Positions 28,132-36,614 of a stretch of 64,000 bases of DNA are shown piece after piece. Source of the stretch: Saprospiraceae bacterium (lineage in GTDB: Bacteria > Bacteroidota > Bacteroidia > Chitinophagales > Saprospiraceae). A model generated the notes under the pieces. It searched no databases and was not told the origin of the DNA. It saw only the letters and a program-made list of their open reading frames with translations. Position 1 is the first letter of the stretch. Every line of letters starts with the position of its first letter. A program made the position numbers and the translations under genes. The stretch lies in assembly GCA_021738725.1 (NCBI GenBank), contig JAIPBE010000001.1, positions 1 through 64,000 of the forward strand. Direction: 5' to 3'.

Positions 28132-28304
28132 TCGATCTCTTCCTTCATCGTTCGTAATTGCTGTCGGCAGGTGGTGATCAGATGCATGGCCTTGGTGACC
28201 TCCTGGCGCATATCTTCCAGCCCAATATTGCCTTCCTGTAATTTGGCCAGGATGGATTGCAGCTCCCTCAGGGAAGCATCATAGTGGATGTTCTTCTTAC
28301 TCAT
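28104..28304 (-). CDS. xseB: Exodeoxyribonuclease VII small subunit
   Basis: The 66-residue helical protein has the XseB pattern YDASLRELQSILAKLQEG near its start and a coiled second half. XseB subunits wrap around XseA to form exonuclease VII, which degrades single-stranded DNA from both ends. It overlaps xseA by 8 bases and overlaps the convergent PAP2 gene by 28 bases. Confidence 0.92.
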   Translation of the reverse strand: MSKKNIHYDASLRELQSILAKLQEGNIGLEDMRQEVTKAMHLITTCRQQLRTMKEEIDQITAESVD

Positions 28305-29535
28305 TCGTTTGGGTTATACTGGTCAGGATGCCGTGTTCCAAATAGGTGGTGATCTCCTCACCGGGAGCGATCTCCGAAGGATCACGGAGAGGTTTATTTT
28401 GATACATGGTCATACTGAATCCCCTGGACAGGATTGTGGCAGGATCCAATTGAAGAATTTGCTCTTCGTAATGCGACAAACGAAGTTGATGATCATTCAA
28501 TGTATAAGCTGCCGACTGCTGCAGATCCCTGGTCAGTTGTCGGACTTCCCATTCGCGTTGTTCGATCCATCGGGATGAAGTATGTATAAGTGCCTGTTTG
28601 ATCTGGTCCAGGTTTGCGTGGGCTTGTTGAAAAACGCTGGCAGTTTCCTGGTTGATCTGACGACCGAGTTCATATAGGAGACTGTCAAATTGGAGGTTGG
28701 TTTCCAGGATAAAAGAGGCAACTGCGGTGGGGGTCTTTAATGAGCGTGCTGCCACCAGGTCGCTGACCGTTTCATCGATCTCATGACCGATGCCTGTTAG
28801 CACAGGAATGCCCATTCTGGCAATTTTTTCGCCGATGGAGCGATTGTCAAACCAGGCCAGATCGAGCTTGCTGCCCCCTCCGCGAATGATAACGCAGACA
28901 TCGAATCCCTCCAGACGTTGCGTGATGGTATCCAGTTGGTTGAGGACATCCTGTTCCACAGATGCCCCTTGCATAGCTGCAGGAAATACCTCCAGGCGGA
29001 ACTGGAATCCATATGGATTATCCTGTAGTTGCGCTTGAAAATCCTGCCAACCAGCGGCTTGCAATGACGTGATGACTGCCACCCGTTGGATTACCTGGGG
29101 AAACAGCAGTTCCTTGTTTTTATGCAGGAGTCCCGCCGAGTCCAGTTCCTGGATGATTTGCTGGCGGCGTAGCGCCATTTTTCCCTCTGCTATGCTCAGA
29201 TCGATATCCTCGAGATTGAGCTTCAAGCCATAGATCGGGTGATAGTCGATCCGGACTAATGCCTGGATCTCGTGGCCTTCCTCCAACAGATGAGGCAATT
29301 CCTGTTTGACAGTATCCGGAAATACTCTGGAGCGACTTCCCCACAAGACCGCATCTATCTGGGCGATCCGTTCATCACTTCCTTCCGCCTTCTCCACCAA
29401 TTGGAGGTAATAGTGACCTCTGTTCAGTCTGGATTGAGCCACTTCGGCCCGGATCCAGAGCGGTTCAGAGAAATTGAGGACCAACGCCCGCTGGATCCGA
29501 TCCTGGATCTGTGATAAGCGCAAAACAGTGTACAT
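28297..29535 (-). CDS. xseA: Exodeoxyribonuclease VII large subunit
   Basis: XseA is the catalytic subunit of exonuclease VII. The 412-residue protein has an N-terminal OB fold (SEPLWIRAEVAQSRLNRGHYYLQLVE, about 20-45), the central nuclease domain with VAVITSLQAAGWQDF, VIIRGGGSKLDLAWFDN and GIGHEIDETVSDLVAARS, and a long C-terminal coiled coil to about 390. All family landmarks are present. The ATG at 29535 gives the usual N-terminus and lies only 4 bases after a TATCTTTA box, so the messenger may be leaderless. Confidence 0.95.
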   Translation of the reverse strand: MYTVLRLSQIQDRIQRALVLNFSEPLWIRAEVAQSRLNRGHYYLQLVEKAEGSDERIAQIDAVLWGSRSRVFPDTVKQELPHLLEEGHEIQALVRIDYHPIYGLKLNLEDIDLSIAEGKMALRRQQIIQELDSAGLLHKNKELLFPQVIQRVAVITSLQAAGWQDFQAQLQDNPYGFQFRLEVFPAAMQGASVEQDVLNQLDTITQRLEGFDVCVIIRGGGSKLDLAWFDNRSIGEKIARMGIPVLTGIGHEIDETVSDLVAARSLKTPTAVASFILETNLQFDSLLYELGRQINQETASVFQQAHANLDQIKQALIHTSSRWIEQREWEVRQLTRDLQQSAAYTLNDHQLRLSHYEEQILQLDPATILSRGFSMTMYQNKPLRDPSEIAPGEEITTYLEHGILTSITQTNE

Positions 29536-29539
29536 CCTG

Positions 29540-29547
29540 TAAAGATA
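29540..29547 (-). promoter_or_regulatory. Near-consensus -7 box TATCTTTA
   Basis: One mismatch from TAnnTTTG, directly before xseA on the minus strand. With only 4 bases to the ATG, transcription would begin at or very near the start codon. Confidence 0.4.
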
Positions 29548-29595
29548 GAGCGTGAAACAGGGATTCTTTTTTTAACCTTGACCTATCTTCACCCG

Positions 29596-30063
29596 ATGTT
29601 AAAGATTTCGTCCAGCCAATTTGCCATTTTCCTATGGCGATACCTGCCTGCAGCAGCCTGGATGGGTGTGCGTGTCGAGTTTCTGGATGACCAGGTCTGT
29701 ACCTCACGATTGCGCTATAGCTGGTTCAATCGCAACCCTTTTGGATCCATTTATTTTGTCGCGCAGTCTGCTGCTGCCGAAATGGCGACTGGACTTCCCG
29801 CTTATCTGATGATTCGGAAACGCAAAGCCAAAGTGGCTATGTTGGTGACGGATATGGAGATGTCCTTCCACAAACAGGCGCGAGGAACCGTTTACTTCCG
29901 TTGCGATCAACTGCCGACCATCTTCTCAGCGATCCGCAAGGCTGAGCTGACCGATGATCCGGTCAGCTGTAAATTGGAGGTACAGGGACTGGATGCAGCG
30001 ACCGGAGATCTGGTATCCACATTCACGGTGATCTGGCGATTCCGCCGTCAAAAAGGGAAATAA
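29596..30063 (+). CDS. DUF4442 hotdog-fold protein, possible thioesterase
   Basis: The 155-residue protein resembles the DUF4442 family, a hotdog-fold group related to acyl-CoA thioesterases. Typical stretches are RNPFGSIYFVAQSAAAEMATG and a central beta-rich half with MLVTDMEMSFHKQARG. The substrate is unknown. The ATG at 29596 is chosen over an upstream TTG. A weak TATCTTCA box stands just before it. It is divergent from xseA and convergent with the M43 protease gene, ending 6 bases from it. Confidence 0.75.
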   Translation: MLKISSSQFAIFLWRYLPAAAWMGVRVEFLDDQVCTSRLRYSWFNRNPFGSIYFVAQSAAAEMATGLPAYLMIRKRKAKVAMLVTDMEMSFHKQARGTVYFRCDQLPTIFSAIRKAELTDDPVSCKLEVQGLDAATGDLVSTFTVIWRFRRQKGK

Positions 30064-30069
30064 ATCTGA

Positions 30070-31647
30070 CTACTGAATAACGATCCGTTCAGTATGTACG
30101 CCTGTTTCTCCCTTCATCCGCAGCAGGTAAACTCCTGTCATAGGACTTTCATTCATCACGCGAAGCACTTGGCTTCCATCTGTGATCGACACCTGACGCT
30201 GTGTGGAGATCAGCCGGCCGGAGAGATCGTACAGTTCCAGGTCCAGTCGAAGATCACGATCGGCAATGATCTGAACATCGATCGGCTGATTTAAGGCAAC
30301 CGGATTGGGCAATACCTTTACAGCGCTGAGGCCTTCGACATCCTGCACCGCTGAAGACATGCCAGATGTGAATTTGAAGGTGGAGCTCCAATTGGCACAA
30401 GTGTTATACTCGTTGTAGGCCCACACTTGCCAGAAATAATTCTTTCCATCGGCTAAGACAAAGTCAAGAGTGACCTCCGGATCTGTGGTATAATAGTAGA
30501 CTGGCTGGAATCCAAAACTGGAAATGCGATCAATGCGGATAATGTAGGATTCGGCACCGGGGCCAGCCGCCCACTCGAGTTTGACATTGCTGATCCCGTT
30601 CGAAAAGCCATCCTGCTCCGGGAAAACCGCTGAAACTGGGCCTGGCTCGGCAAGTTCAGGAGTGCTGTTCGTGTTGATGTAACGGTTATTATTGGAAGGG
30701 AGGTTCCTTCGTACATTCATCTCGGCAATGGCCACATTCTTCTGCTGGTCAGAGAAATGGTAGTTGGTGCAGAAGGAAAAGTAGCCCATGATATTCTCTT
30801 CATCCGGGTTGAGGAGTACACCCTTGCTGTCCTTGCATCCTCCTGAGTAAGAACAAGTAGGCCATCCCAGTCCCAGGTTGTAATCGGCGGGCGTATCGGC
30901 CAGGAAGTCACCTGCATTGGAGGAATTGCTTCCATCCGCAAATTCAGAGAGTACACTGTTATTCGGTGCCTTAAGTGAATTACAAGGTGCTGTCGTGAAC
31001 GTATTCGGATTGCCGTGGATGGATGCATCCCATTCTTCACACTCCCAACCGTTGAACGGGTGAAGGAGACTGAAATAGTGACCGGCTTCATGCTCAATGG
31101 TTTCAGCATTGGACAGTACCTGATCGCGACGGATCACGATGGCATCTATACTATAATTCGGTGAATCGTTTGTATAGTATCCCAGGACATTGGCCTCTCC
31201 AGTCTGGTTGGTGAGGAAGATGTTCATATAGGCCTTGAAACGCTTGGCTGCCAATACCTGCTGACCGGCATTGCTTCGAGGGTCATCGTAAGCGACGCTG
31301 CTGTTGAAAGAATTGAGGCCCCCTTTCATGTAGAATTGGATATCCATGTCCGCGTAGAACTCGTTCAATCCACAAAGCATATCGAGCACGCGGTACACTT
31401 CTACACCTCCTGTACCGTCATTTTTGTTGACGATATGGAATTTGATAGGGACATATGTGACTGCTCCTGACCGCTGGGTGGCCGGTTGTTTTGCAAGTTC
31501 GGCCAGACGCTCTGTCAAATGATCGGTGATACCGTCCAGTGTTGCTCTGGAAGTACCGCAAAAACCGCGGGTTTCCTGGGCGCTCAATGGAGAAATGGCC
31601 AGGGCTAGGGAAGAAAGGACGAGGAGAAGAAGGATGGATTGTCTCAT
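30070..31647 (-). CDS. Secreted M43-type metalloprotease with type IX sorting domain
   Basis: The 525-residue protein starts MRQSILLLLVLSSLALA, a signal peptide. The zinc site is HEAGHYFSLLH at about 186-196, fitting the metzincin pattern of pappalysin-like (M43) proteases except that serine replaces the usual glycine. NIMGYFSFC further on is the Met-turn. A fibronectin-like region follows, and the last 80 residues (from VKVLPNPVALNQPI to ERIVIQ) form a type A C-terminal domain for export through the type IX system. It is predicted to be released at, or attached to, the cell surface and to cut proteins or peptides. The start at 31647 is chosen for the signal peptide and the promoter box 20 bases upstream. 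Confidence 0.88.
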   Translation of the reverse strand: MRQSILLLLVLSSLALAISPLSAQETRGFCGTSRATLDGITDHLTERLAELAKQPATQRSGAVTYVPIKFHIVNKNDGTGGVEVYRVLDMLCGLNEFYADMDIQFYMKGGLNSFNSSVAYDDPRSNAGQQVLAAKRFKAYMNIFLTNQTGEANVLGYYTNDSPNYSIDAIVIRRDQVLSNAETIEHEAGHYFSLLHPFNGWECEEWDASIHGNPNTFTTAPCNSLKAPNNSVLSEFADGSNSSNAGDFLADTPADYNLGLGWPTCSYSGGCKDSKGVLLNPDEENIMGYFSFCTNYHFSDQQKNVAIAEMNVRRNLPSNNNRYINTNSTPELAEPGPVSAVFPEQDGFSNGISNVKLEWAAGPGAESYIIRIDRISSFGFQPVYYYTTDPEVTLDFVLADGKNYFWQVWAYNEYNTCANWSSTFKFTSGMSSAVQDVEGLSAVKVLPNPVALNQPIDVQIIADRDLRLDLELYDLSGRLISTQRQVSITDGSQVLRVMNESPMTGVYLLRMKGETGVHTERIVIQ

Positions 31648-31667
31648 ATTGCGATTTGGATTCCTTA

Positions 31668-31675
31668 CAAAGATA
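31668..31675 (-). promoter_or_regulatory. -7 promoter box TATCTTTG
   Basis: An exact TAnnTTTG match lies 20 bases before the ATG of the secreted metalloprotease gene on the minus strand. It supports the shorter start for that gene. Confidence 0.6.
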
Positions 31676-31771
31676 ACGTCATTCAGGAATTTCGGTTCGT
31701 CAGATAGGCGACAGGATCGGACTTTGACTGAAATCATCCACCTTTTCATGTGGTTGTCGCATTGAAACAAC

Positions 31772-31779
31772 TACCTTTG
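31772..31779 (+). promoter_or_regulatory. -7 promoter box TACCTTTG
   Basis: An exact TAnnTTTG match lies 24 bases before the malate dehydrogenase ATG. A TTG at 31754 could be a -33 element but the spacing is shorter than usual. Confidence 0.6.
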
Positions 31780-31803
31780 CCGCCGGAAATAAAACCCATC
31801 TCC

Positions 31804-32739
31804 ATGAGTAAAGTCACAGTTGTAGGTGCAGGTAACGTAGGTGCTACTTGTGCCAATGTATTGGCCCATAAGGACCTCGTCAAAGAGGTTGTTTTGCTGG
31901 ATATCGCTGGTGATATGGCGAAAGGAAAAGCGTTGGATTCCTGGCAGCAGGCATCTATCGATTATTACAGCACCCGGTTGAAAGGCACGGATGATTATGC
32001 CGACACGGCCAACTCGGATATTGTCGTGATCACCGCTGGCGTGCCGCGCAAGCCGGGCATGAGCCGCGATGATCTGATCGCCACAAATGCCAAGATCGTC
32101 GTGTCCGTGACTCAGTCGATCATGAAATATTCACCCAATCCGATTATCATCGTCGTCTCCAATCCGTTGGATGTAATGACCTATGCGGCGCACAAGGCCA
32201 GTGGCCTGGGTGCCGATCGTGTGTTTGGTATGGCCGGTATCCTGGATACCGCTCGTTATCGGGCCTTTCTGGCAGAAGCGCTCGATGTGTCACCAAAAGA
32301 CATCCAGGCGATGCTGTTGGGTGGACATGGCGATACCATGGTTCCACTACCGAGATATACCACGGTCGCCGGCATTCCGGTTACCGAATTGATCAGTGAG
32401 GATAAACTCAATGCCATCATCGACCGGACCAAAGTGGGCGGTGGTGAACTGGTCAAATTGATGGGCACCTCTGCCTGGTATGCGCCAGGAGCAGCGGCTG
32501 CACAGATGGTCGAATCCATTGTGAAAGACGAGAACCGCATCTTCCCCTGTTGCGCTTGTCTCAACGGTGAGTATGGATTGAAGAACATCTATGTGGGCGT
32601 TCCAGTCAAATTGGGTAAGGGTGGCATCCAGCAAATGATCGAACTGCAGCTCAATGCAGATGAAACGAAGTTGCTCAATGAATCTGCCGCCCATGTGCGG
32701 GAGGTGATGACGGCTTTTGAAGCGATGGACCTTTCCTAG
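31804..32739 (+). CDS. mdh: Malate dehydrogenase (NAD-dependent, LDH-like)
   Basis: Malate dehydrogenase interconverts malate and oxaloacetate in the citric acid cycle. The 311-residue protein has the NAD loop VVGAGNVGATCA (about 6-17), the substrate arginines in GVPRKPGMSRDDL, the VSNPLDVMTY loop and the catalytic histidine in LGGHGDTMVPLPRY. The arginine in GVPRKPG marks malate rather than lactate specificity. The ATG at 31804 gives the standard N-terminus; the longer frame would run back through the promoter. A terminator follows. Confidence 0.96.
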   Translation: MSKVTVVGAGNVGATCANVLAHKDLVKEVVLLDIAGDMAKGKALDSWQQASIDYYSTRLKGTDDYADTANSDIVVITAGVPRKPGMSRDDLIATNAKIVVSVTQSIMKYSPNPIIIVVSNPLDVMTYAAHKASGLGADRVFGMAGILDTARYRAFLAEALDVSPKDIQAMLLGGHGDTMVPLPRYTTVAGIPVTELISEDKLNAIIDRTKVGGGELVKLMGTSAWYAPGAAAAQMVESIVKDENRIFPCCACLNGEYGLKNIYVGVPVKLGKGGIQQMIELQLNADETKLLNESAAHVREVMTAFEAMDLS

Positions 32740-32763
32740 GTCTTAGATCAATAAAGAAAGTGA

Positions 32764-32797
32764 AAAGGCCGGTGCTTCCAAGTGCCGGCCTTTTTGT
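32764..32797 (+). terminator. Terminator after mdh
   Basis: AAAAGGCCGG and CCGGCCTTTTT flank a GC-rich loop and are followed by further T residues. The hairpin starts about 25 bases after the mdh stop. Confidence 0.8.
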
Positions 32798-32816
32798 TTG
32801 TGGTTTGCCTGGCAAT

Positions 32817-33275
32817 TGTCTGAATCACGGATGCGCACGGATTACTGGATTTCACGGATGAGGAGGGGTAAAAGGTGAATGGTCAAGGGTAAACGACCAA
32901 CATATGACTGAACTCATAAAGCTAATAGCTGCTATTCCTGTCTTTCGAAATAACTCAATAACAAAATAACGCAGCAAGCCGCTTATTGTCAGAATCACGG
33001 ATGAGCTCGGATTTTAGGATTTCACGGATGAGGAGGGGTAAAAGGTGAACGGCCAACTTACCGAACACCGAACTCCGAACACCGAATACCGCCCAATGTC
33101 AGGATCAGGATTCACAGGATTTGAGGATGAACAGGATGGGGGAGGGGTAAAAGGCGAAGGGTCAAGGGCGAATGGCCAACTTACCGAACATACTTCCTCT
33201 TATCTATCGAAATATCGAAATAACTCAATAACGAAATATCGTTTCATCCCTCATCCCTGATCCCTCATCCCTTCT
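32817..33275. repeat. Mosaic intergenic repeat with two 7-bp tandem arrays
   Basis: This 580-base gene-free gap holds three related but unequal units starting near 32817, 32988 and 33098. Each opens with a GTC-GATTCACGGAT-like head, continues with GAGGGGTAAAAGG(T/C)GAA and, in two copies, GGCCAACTTACCGAACA. The first and third also end with CGAAATAACTCAATAAC(A/G)AAATA. Within the region are two perfect-period arrays: four copies of CCGAAC(A/T) (33061-33088, one variant) and four copies of T(C/G)ATCCC (33244-33271). There is no open frame and no inverted-repeat-bounded element with a transposase. A short fragment like the tail recurs near 47900. Confidence 0.75.
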
Positions 33276-33319
33276 GAACCTGTTGTCGACTCTTTTGTTA
33301 CTCTTGGGTATATTGCCCT

Positions 33320-33856
33320 ATGCAGGAACAGATCACGACAAAGCCCATCCTGGCAGATATGAGGACCAACAGAAATCGGTCTGTTGAAGAAGCCTCTCAT
33401 GCTTCGGCCATCCTTCTTGTTTTTCTGCGTCACTTCGGGTGCACTTTCTGCAGAGAAGCCCTGCAGGATCTGGCTGCTAAGAAGCCGGACTACGAAGCTG
33501 AAGGTGTCAAGATGATCTTTGTCCATATGTCGGATGCGGAAACACCTGATGAATATTTCAAGCGGTATCAGATCGACGCTCCGGAATATATTTCTGACCC
33601 TGAATGTCTGTTTTATGCACGTTTTGGCCTGGGAAAAGGAAAGTTCTCCCAGCTTTTTGGGCTACAGGTCATGATACGCGGATTTGAATCCAGTGTATTG
33701 AAAGGCAATGGCATCGGACCCTTCATCGGTGACGGGTTTCAGATGCCGGGCGTTTTCCTTGTTCAGAACGGCGTGATTCGCGAACAATTTATTCATAAAC
33801 TGGTCTCGGACAGGCCGGATTATGATCACCTGGTGTCGTGCTGCATAATCGATTAG
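33320..33856 (+). CDS. AhpC/TSA-type (PRXL2/SelL-like) redoxin
   Basis: This 178-residue thioredoxin-fold protein has the active-site CTFC in FLRHFGCTFCREAL near residues 43-50, the position of the CxxC or UxxU of SelL and PRXL2-type peroxiredoxin-like proteins. The ending DRPDYDHLVSC is also typical. No signal peptide is present, so it acts in the cytoplasm, probably in thiol-peroxide or disulfide chemistry; the physiological partner is unknown. The VWA-domain gene follows after 3 bases, implying an operon. Confidence 0.82.
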   Translation: MQEQITTKPILADMRTNRNRSVEEASHASAILLVFLRHFGCTFCREALQDLAAKKPDYEAEGVKMIFVHMSDAETPDEYFKRYQIDAPEYISDPECLFYARFGLGKGKFSQLFGLQVMIRGFESSVLKGNGIGPFIGDGFQMPGVFLVQNGVIREQFIHKLVSDRPDYDHLVSCCIID

Positions 33857-33859
33857 CCA

Positions 33860-34957
33860 ATGAATGGTTGGCGGTTCTCAAAATACATTCCAGATGGAGA
33901 TGAGGGCTCCCCGTTCCAGCGATTACTCAAGGTCCTACAGGAGATTCTGTTGCACACCGCTGGCGATGTCTCAGAAGCACTGAGCTGGTTGACGGAGCTG
34001 GACCGCCAATACGGTCTGACCACTCCGGAATATGGCATGGCCGATTTTATCCAGGAGTTGATCGACAAAGGTTACTTGAAAACCAGCGACGGATCTGGGT
34101 CGGGTATGGTGCCCAGTGCCAAAATGGAACTGGACATTCGAAAAAATGCACTGGAAGATATCTTTCAAGACTTGAAGCGGGCGAAAGCCGGCGGGCATAA
34201 TACCCGGTTTTTTGGCAAGGGCGACGAACGGTTGCCCGAGACGCGTCCTTACCAATACGGCGATGGAATGGATCAGATCGCCGCTGCAGAATCCCTGCGC
34301 AATGCACAGATCCGCTTTGGGATCGATGATTTTCGATTGACCCAGGAAGATCTGGAAGTACATGAGACCGTGTACCAGGCCCAGACCAGCACCGTCCTGA
34401 TGATTGATATCTCGCATTCCATGATCCTGTATGGAGAGGATCGGATCACGCCAGCTAAAAAAGTGGCCCTTGCCCTGGCGGAGTTGATCACCACCCGATA
34501 CCCCAAGGATACCCTGGATATTATCGTCTTTGGCAATGATGCCTGGCGTGTGGAGATCAAAGATCTGCCTTACCTGCAGGTGGGGCCGTATCATACGAAT
34601 ACGGTGGCCGGACTCGAACTGGCCATGGAGATCCTGCGTAAACGTCGGAATCCGAACAAGCAGATCTTTATGATCACGGACGGGAAACCCACCTGTATTA
34701 AAAAGGGGAAAAGCTATTACAAAAACAGCTTCGGGTTGGATCGGATGATCATCCGGCGAACCATGCACCTCGCCGCAGCCGCGAAGAAACTGAATATCCC
34801 CATCACGACGTTTATGATCGCCAGCGATCCTCTGCTGGTGCGATTCGTCGAACAATTCACTATGGCCAATGCCGGAAAAGCCTTTTATGCCGGGTTGGAC
34901 AATCTCGGGGCATTCCTCTTTCGGGATTATAAGGAGAACAAAGGGCGCCGTTCCTGA
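33860..34957 (+). CDS. VWA-domain protein, magnesium-chelatase-D/CoxE-like
   Basis: The 365-residue protein has a helical, charged N-terminal half and a C-terminal von Willebrand A domain. The metal-ion-dependent adhesion site is visible as DISHS at 183-187 and a downstream ITDGKP aspartate near 266. Its lack of a signal peptide and its charged front half resemble cytoplasmic VWA proteins that work with MoxR or chelatase-type AAA ATPases in metal insertion or complex assembly. No such ATPase is in the neighbourhood. It is cotranscribed with the redoxin gene just upstream. Confidence 0.8.
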   Translation: MNGWRFSKYIPDGDEGSPFQRLLKVLQEILLHTAGDVSEALSWLTELDRQYGLTTPEYGMADFIQELIDKGYLKTSDGSGSGMVPSAKMELDIRKNALEDIFQDLKRAKAGGHNTRFFGKGDERLPETRPYQYGDGMDQIAAAESLRNAQIRFGIDDFRLTQEDLEVHETVYQAQTSTVLMIDISHSMILYGEDRITPAKKVALALAELITTRYPKDTLDIIVFGNDAWRVEIKDLPYLQVGPYHTNTVAGLELAMEILRKRRNPNKQIFMITDGKPTCIKKGKSYYKNSFGLDRMIIRRTMHLAAAAKKLNIPITTFMIASDPLLVRFVEQFTMANAGKAFYAGLDNLGAFLFRDYKENKGRRS

Positions 34958-34993
34958 CCTTCGATCCGAACCTCCGTTTCTACGTCAGCGTTC

Positions 34994-35001
34994 TATCTTT
35001 G
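34994..35001 (+). promoter_or_regulatory. -7 promoter box TATCTTTG
   Basis: An exact TAnnTTTG match lies 34 bases before the first ATG of the lipoprotein gene. Confidence 0.6.
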
Positions 35002-35035
35002 CGCATACGCCACGACACCATTTTTCGTTGTCTCC

Positions 35036-35962
35036 ATGATGAAGTACCCCTTTCTGATGTTTGGTTTGTTGATCGGTTTGTTCGGGTCCTGTACGCGGAT
35101 TCCTGCCAGTCGATCCAAGCCCGTCGTTGAAGACCTCCGGCTGCTGGAAGACTCCCTGTCCACCGAGGCTCGCATCCTGCAGAATGGAGAGACAGCGCAA
35201 GATCGGCGGAAGGCCTCCAATCGGATCGCCAGCCTCCTGGAACGGGCACTTCGTGTGCCCGGCTCCTGGGACTACCCCTTTGACAGCCTGCCGCAGATAT
35301 CCATAGTGACACCTGAAGAAAAGACATTCCGGATCTTTTCTTGGCAGCTCTATCTCGACCCCGATCATTATCAGCATCGGGCATTCCTGCAATTGGAGAA
35401 GGCTCCGAACATTCCGGTGATGCTGCGCGACCGCTCCGATGAATTTCTCCGAGTTGAATCCACAACCGGTTCGGCCGATCAATGGTACGGCGCTGTCTAT
35501 TATAACATCCGGACCTGTACGCTGAAGCGAGAGCCCTATTGGCTGCTCTTTGGCTTTGATGGTCATGAGGCCAACAGCCAACGGAAGATCGTAGACGTCC
35601 TCCAACTGAATGACGGAGAAATACCGGTTTTTGGCGCTCCGGTTTTCCTCTATAAGGATGAGCAGGGGAGGGTCGTCAAAGAAAAGCAGCGACTCTTGGT
35701 GGAATATGCCACCGGCAGTCATGTCCGGTTGAACTATGACGAGCACTACAACATGATCCTGTACGATCATCTGATGCCCTTTGCAGATGAACGCAATGGA
35801 TTGGGACTGGTCAACATCCCAGATGGGACCTATGAAGGGTTTACCTACGATAGAGGCCTGTGGGTTCATGTGGACAAGGTCTTTCACAAGGTGATGGATG
35901 AGGCGCCGGTTGATTTTCCTGTCCTGGATTCCCGCAAGGGAAAGAACATCTTTGGCCGATGA
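35036..35962 (+). CDS. Predicted lipoprotein of unknown function
   Basis: The 308-residue protein begins with a hydrophobic signal ending in LFGSC, a lipobox with the cysteine near residue 19, so it should be lipid-anchored in the envelope. The mature part is mixed alpha/beta with many aromatic residues and patterns such as WYGAVYYNI and LLFGFDGHE; no known domain was recognised. ATG codons at 35036 and 35039 are both possible starts. It overlaps the following esterase gene by four bases, so the two are probably made together. Confidence 0.75.
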   Translation: MMKYPFLMFGLLIGLFGSCTRIPASRSKPVVEDLRLLEDSLSTEARILQNGETAQDRRKASNRIASLLERALRVPGSWDYPFDSLPQISIVTPEEKTFRIFSWQLYLDPDHYQHRAFLQLEKAPNIPVMLRDRSDEFLRVESTTGSADQWYGAVYYNIRTCTLKREPYWLLFGFDGHEANSQRKIVDVLQLNDGEIPVFGAPVFLYKDEQGRVVKEKQRLLVEYATGSHVRLNYDEHYNMILYDHLMPFADERNGLGLVNIPDGTYEGFTYDRGLWVHVDKVFHKVMDEAPVDFPVLDSRKGKNIFGR

Positions 35963-36609
35963 AGAATGGTCCTGAAGTCAGTTGTCACCATGTGACCACC
36001 CCGCGAACCGCGCGATACTATTGTGCTTTGCCCACGGACGCTCCAAAACGGATATTACTGGTCTGTCATGGCTATGCCCAGGCAGCCGCTGATTTCATAC
36101 AGGAGATCCTTCCGGCAGCGGGAACCGACCAGGTGATCGTAGCTCCTGAGGGACTCTCCCGGTTTTACCGAAAGGGATTTGAAGGAGAGGTAGTCGCCTC
36201 CTGGATGACCCGAGAGGATCGGCTGGAAGAGATCGCTGATCAACAACAATACCTGGATCAACTCGTAGCGACACTATATGGTCAGTTTGGAGTATTACCG
36301 CTGTCCGTTCTGGGTTTTTCACAAGGAGTGCCGACGGTGTGCCGATGGTTGGCCCATACACTCATTCCGATCCAACAGATGATCCTCTGGGCCGGGATGG
36401 TCCCCGAACCTGAATATATGGAGGTCCTGGGCCATAAGCTCGATGGCTATGCGGACATTGTCCTGGGGGATGAGGATCCCTTTTTCACAGAGACGAGAGA
36501 GCGCCATCTGGAAGAAGCGGTATCTCCCTGGTTTGCACAGGCACAGTGGCATCGGTTCAAAGGCGGGCATCAGATCTCTCCAGAACTATTGTCCAGGATC
36601 TGCAAGTGA
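35959..36609 (+). CDS. Phospholipase/carboxylesterase-type alpha/beta hydrolase
   Basis: The 216-residue protein has the fold and motifs of the YpfH/carboxylesterase group: LLVCHGYAQAAADF (oxyanion side), the nucleophile elbow GFSQG around residue 116, an aspartate in VLGDEDPF and the catalytic histidine in FKGGHQIS near the C-terminus. No signal sequence is seen. Substrates of the family are short acyl esters and related compounds, and the natural one is unknown. It is coupled to the lipoprotein gene by an ATGA overlap and converges with miaE, 5 bases away. Confidence 0.85.
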   Translation: MKNGPEVSCHHVTTPRTARYYCALPTDAPKRILLVCHGYAQAAADFIQEILPAAGTDQVIVAPEGLSRFYRKGFEGEVVASWMTREDRLEEIADQQQYLDQLVATLYGQFGVLPLSVLGFSQGVPTVCRWLAHTLIPIQQMILWAGMVPEPEYMEVLGHKLDGYADIVLGDEDPFFTETRERHLEEAVSPWFAQAQWHRFKGGHQISPELLSRICK

Positions 36610-36614
36610 TCGCA

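Noticed and set aside
33061-33088. Short direct repeats that could suggest a CRISPR array
   Set aside because: The units are 7 bases with no spacers and no cas genes are present, so this is a microsatellite within an intergenic repeat.
33971-34855. 294-codon minus-strand frame opposite the VWA gene
   Set aside because: Long only because the sense gene lacks the matching triplets; composition is not protein-like and it crosses the well-supported VWA domain.
34985-35887. 300-codon minus-strand frame opposite the lipoprotein gene
   Set aside because: The sense strand has a lipobox, a promoter and coupling to the esterase; the antisense frame has none of these.
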